Source of the DNA: Hyphomonadaceae bacterium
GTDB taxonomy: Bacteria; Pseudomonadota; Alphaproteobacteria; Caulobacterales; Aquidulcibacteraceae
Reading direction: 5' to 3'
DNA: 5,650 bases
NCBI GenBank assembly: GCA_016791325.1
Contig: JAEUMU010000200.1
Span: 1-5,650, forward strand
Part shown: positions 4,893 to 5,650 of the stretch, one piece after another
How the letters are laid out: the number at the start of each line of letters is the position of its first letter
Position numbering within the stretch: position 1 is the stretch's first letter
Notes under the pieces: generated by a model
The model's database searches: none
What the model was told of the DNA's origin: nothing
The model's input: only the letters and a program-made list of their open reading frames with translations
Made by a program: the position numbers and the translations under genes

Positions 4893-5126
4893 CGCATCCT
4901 CGTTACGCTTGATGTCATGCTGGCGCGCCGCAAGATGCGCGCGAAGGATCTCGCTGAGCGTATTGGCATTACCGAGGCCAATCTCTCGCTCTTGCGCACA
5001 GGCAAGGTCAAAGGCGTGCGGTTCGAGACGCTGGCGAAGATTTGCGCCGCGCTGGAGTGCAAGCCCGCTGATTTGCTCGACGTTGAAACGGGCGAGCATG
5101 CCGAGCCAACGGGATCCGACATCTAA
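4890..5126 (+). CDS. XRE-family helix-turn-helix regulator (YozG-like)
   Basis: A 78-residue, single-domain DNA-binding protein. The HTH is at about residues 17-40: MRAKDLAERIG as the first helix and turn, then ITEANLSLLRTGK as the recognition helix. The later part, VRFETLAKICAALECKPADLL (43-63), is the standard C-terminal half of the Cro/C1-type domain. The short ILVTLDVMLARRKM start and the LECKPADLL ending are typical of YozG-like regulators encoded after DUF2975 genes. The ATG overlaps the upstream stop by one base (TGATG), and no strong independent Shine-Dalgarno is seen, so translation is probably coupled. It likely represses its own operon through the repeats at 4269-4319 (inference). 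The stop is two bases from that of the opposing TSUP gene. Confidence 0.88.
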   Translation: MRILVTLDVMLARRKMRAKDLAERIGITEANLSLLRTGKVKGVRFETLAKICAALECKPADLLDVETGEHAEPTGSDI

Positions 5127-5128
5127 TC

Positions 5129-5650
5129 TCAGCCCCGCTGGAATAAGATCAACGCCTGCCAGAGGTAGATCGCGCCGAGGGCGGTGACGATCCACTTGGT
5201 CCAGCGCAGGAAGCTTCTGTCGCTCATGGCGTCGAGCACGCGCCGGCCGAGTACGGCGCCGAGCATGGCGAGCGGCGTGGCCGCGACGAAGAACCAGAGC
5301 GGCGGCATGCCGTTGAGCCCTGGCGCGGCGGCGATCGGGGCGCCGTAGAATGCGACCTTGGTCAAGTGCGAGAGCACTTGTGTGGCCGCTTTGGTGGCGA
5401 CGATCTGATGGCGCGTCAGCGCCGTGCGGATGAAGAACACGTCGAGCAACGGCCCGGCCACGCCAGCGGCGACGTTCAATCCGGTCACGCCGAAGCCGCA
5501 GGCGAACGCATCTGGCGCGCGTGCGGCGTCGAGGCGGAGCGCGTCCTTCGGCAACCAGGCCAGGGCGGGGATCAAGCCGAGCAGGAGATAGACCCAGGCT
5601 TTGCTTGGCGCGTAGGAGACAAGCGCCAACCCGCCGCCTGCCGCGGCCGA
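5129..5650 (-). CDS. Sulfite exporter TauE/SafE (TSUP) family transporter, C-terminal part (5' end beyond window)
   Basis: The last 173 residues and stop of an integral membrane permease. The frame is open to the right edge, so the true start lies outside; a TTG at 5627-5629 would give only a partial protein and is not believed. TSUP proteins are usually about 250 residues with seven or eight helices and move sulfite, sulfoacetate or other organic anions. The second-half signature is clear: GFGVTGLNVAAGVAGPLLD (52-70 of the fragment), followed by VFFIRTALTRHQIVATKA (71-88) and TQVLSHLTKVAFYG (90-103). Further hydrophobic helices lie at about 19-33, 118-136 and 150-170. The gene is convergent with the XRE regulator, with a 2-base gap. 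The substrate cannot be assigned. Confidence 0.92.
   Translation of the reverse strand, partial: SAAAGGGLALVSYAPSKAWVYLLLGLIPALAWLPKDALRLDAARAPDAFACGFGVTGLNVAAGVAGPLLDVFFIRTALTRHQIVATKAATQVLSHLTKVAFYGAPIAAAPGLNGMPPLWFFVAATPLAMLGAVLGRRVLDAMSDRSFLRWTKWIVTALGAIYLWQALILFQRG

Noticed and set aside
4878..5195. 105-codon minus-strand frame antisense to the XRE gene
   Set aside because: It is Arg/Leu-rich without motif, overlaps both the XRE and TSUP genes, and disappears once those strong calls are accepted.

Overview
The window looks like a chromosomal stretch from a GC-rich alphaproteobacterium. The evidence is strong G/C preference at codon third positions, a HAD class IIA hydrolase of the mainly alphaproteobacterial TIGR01459 type, a degenerate EAL protein built like the Caulobacter flagellar factor TipF, and a CtrA-box-like site upstream of that gene. 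A Caulobacterales/Hyphomonadaceae-like organism is my best inference. The genus cannot be read from the sequence. No rRNA, tRNA, CRISPR array, transposase or phage gene is visible.

Layout, left to right. Positions 1-351 (minus) hold the N-terminal 117 codons of a short-chain dehydrogenase/reductase with a TTG start. Positions 352-425 are a short divergent intergenic region. Positions 426-1364 (plus) encode a probable TPR lipoprotein. It meets, stop codon on stop codon, a minus-strand run of three genes: a HAD-IIA hydrolase (1361-2215), a uridine kinase (2212-2817, sharing an ATGA overlap with the HAD gene) and a TipF-like membrane EAL protein (2886-4178). These may form one transcription unit led by the TipF-like gene, although the 68-nt gap before the kinase could carry its own promoter.

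Positions 4179-4371 are the only sizeable non-coding stretch. The half nearer the EAL gene carries a CtrA-box-like sequence. The other half is an AT-rich patch with a sigma70-like promoter, inverted and direct repeats and a GC hairpin, leading into a two-gene plus-strand operon: a four-helix DUF2975-like membrane protein (4372-4890) and a 78-residue XRE/YozG-type regulator (4890-5126), joined by a TGATG overlap. The operon meets, two bases from its end, a convergent TSUP (TauE/SafE-like) transporter that runs off the right edge (5129-5650).

Most genes are housekeeping or core alphaproteobacterial types. The most interesting parts are the DUF2975-XRE module, with its AT-rich operator-like region and a 13-base sequence repeated exactly at both start codons, and the TipF-like protein, whose EAL domain has lost a catalytic aspartate.
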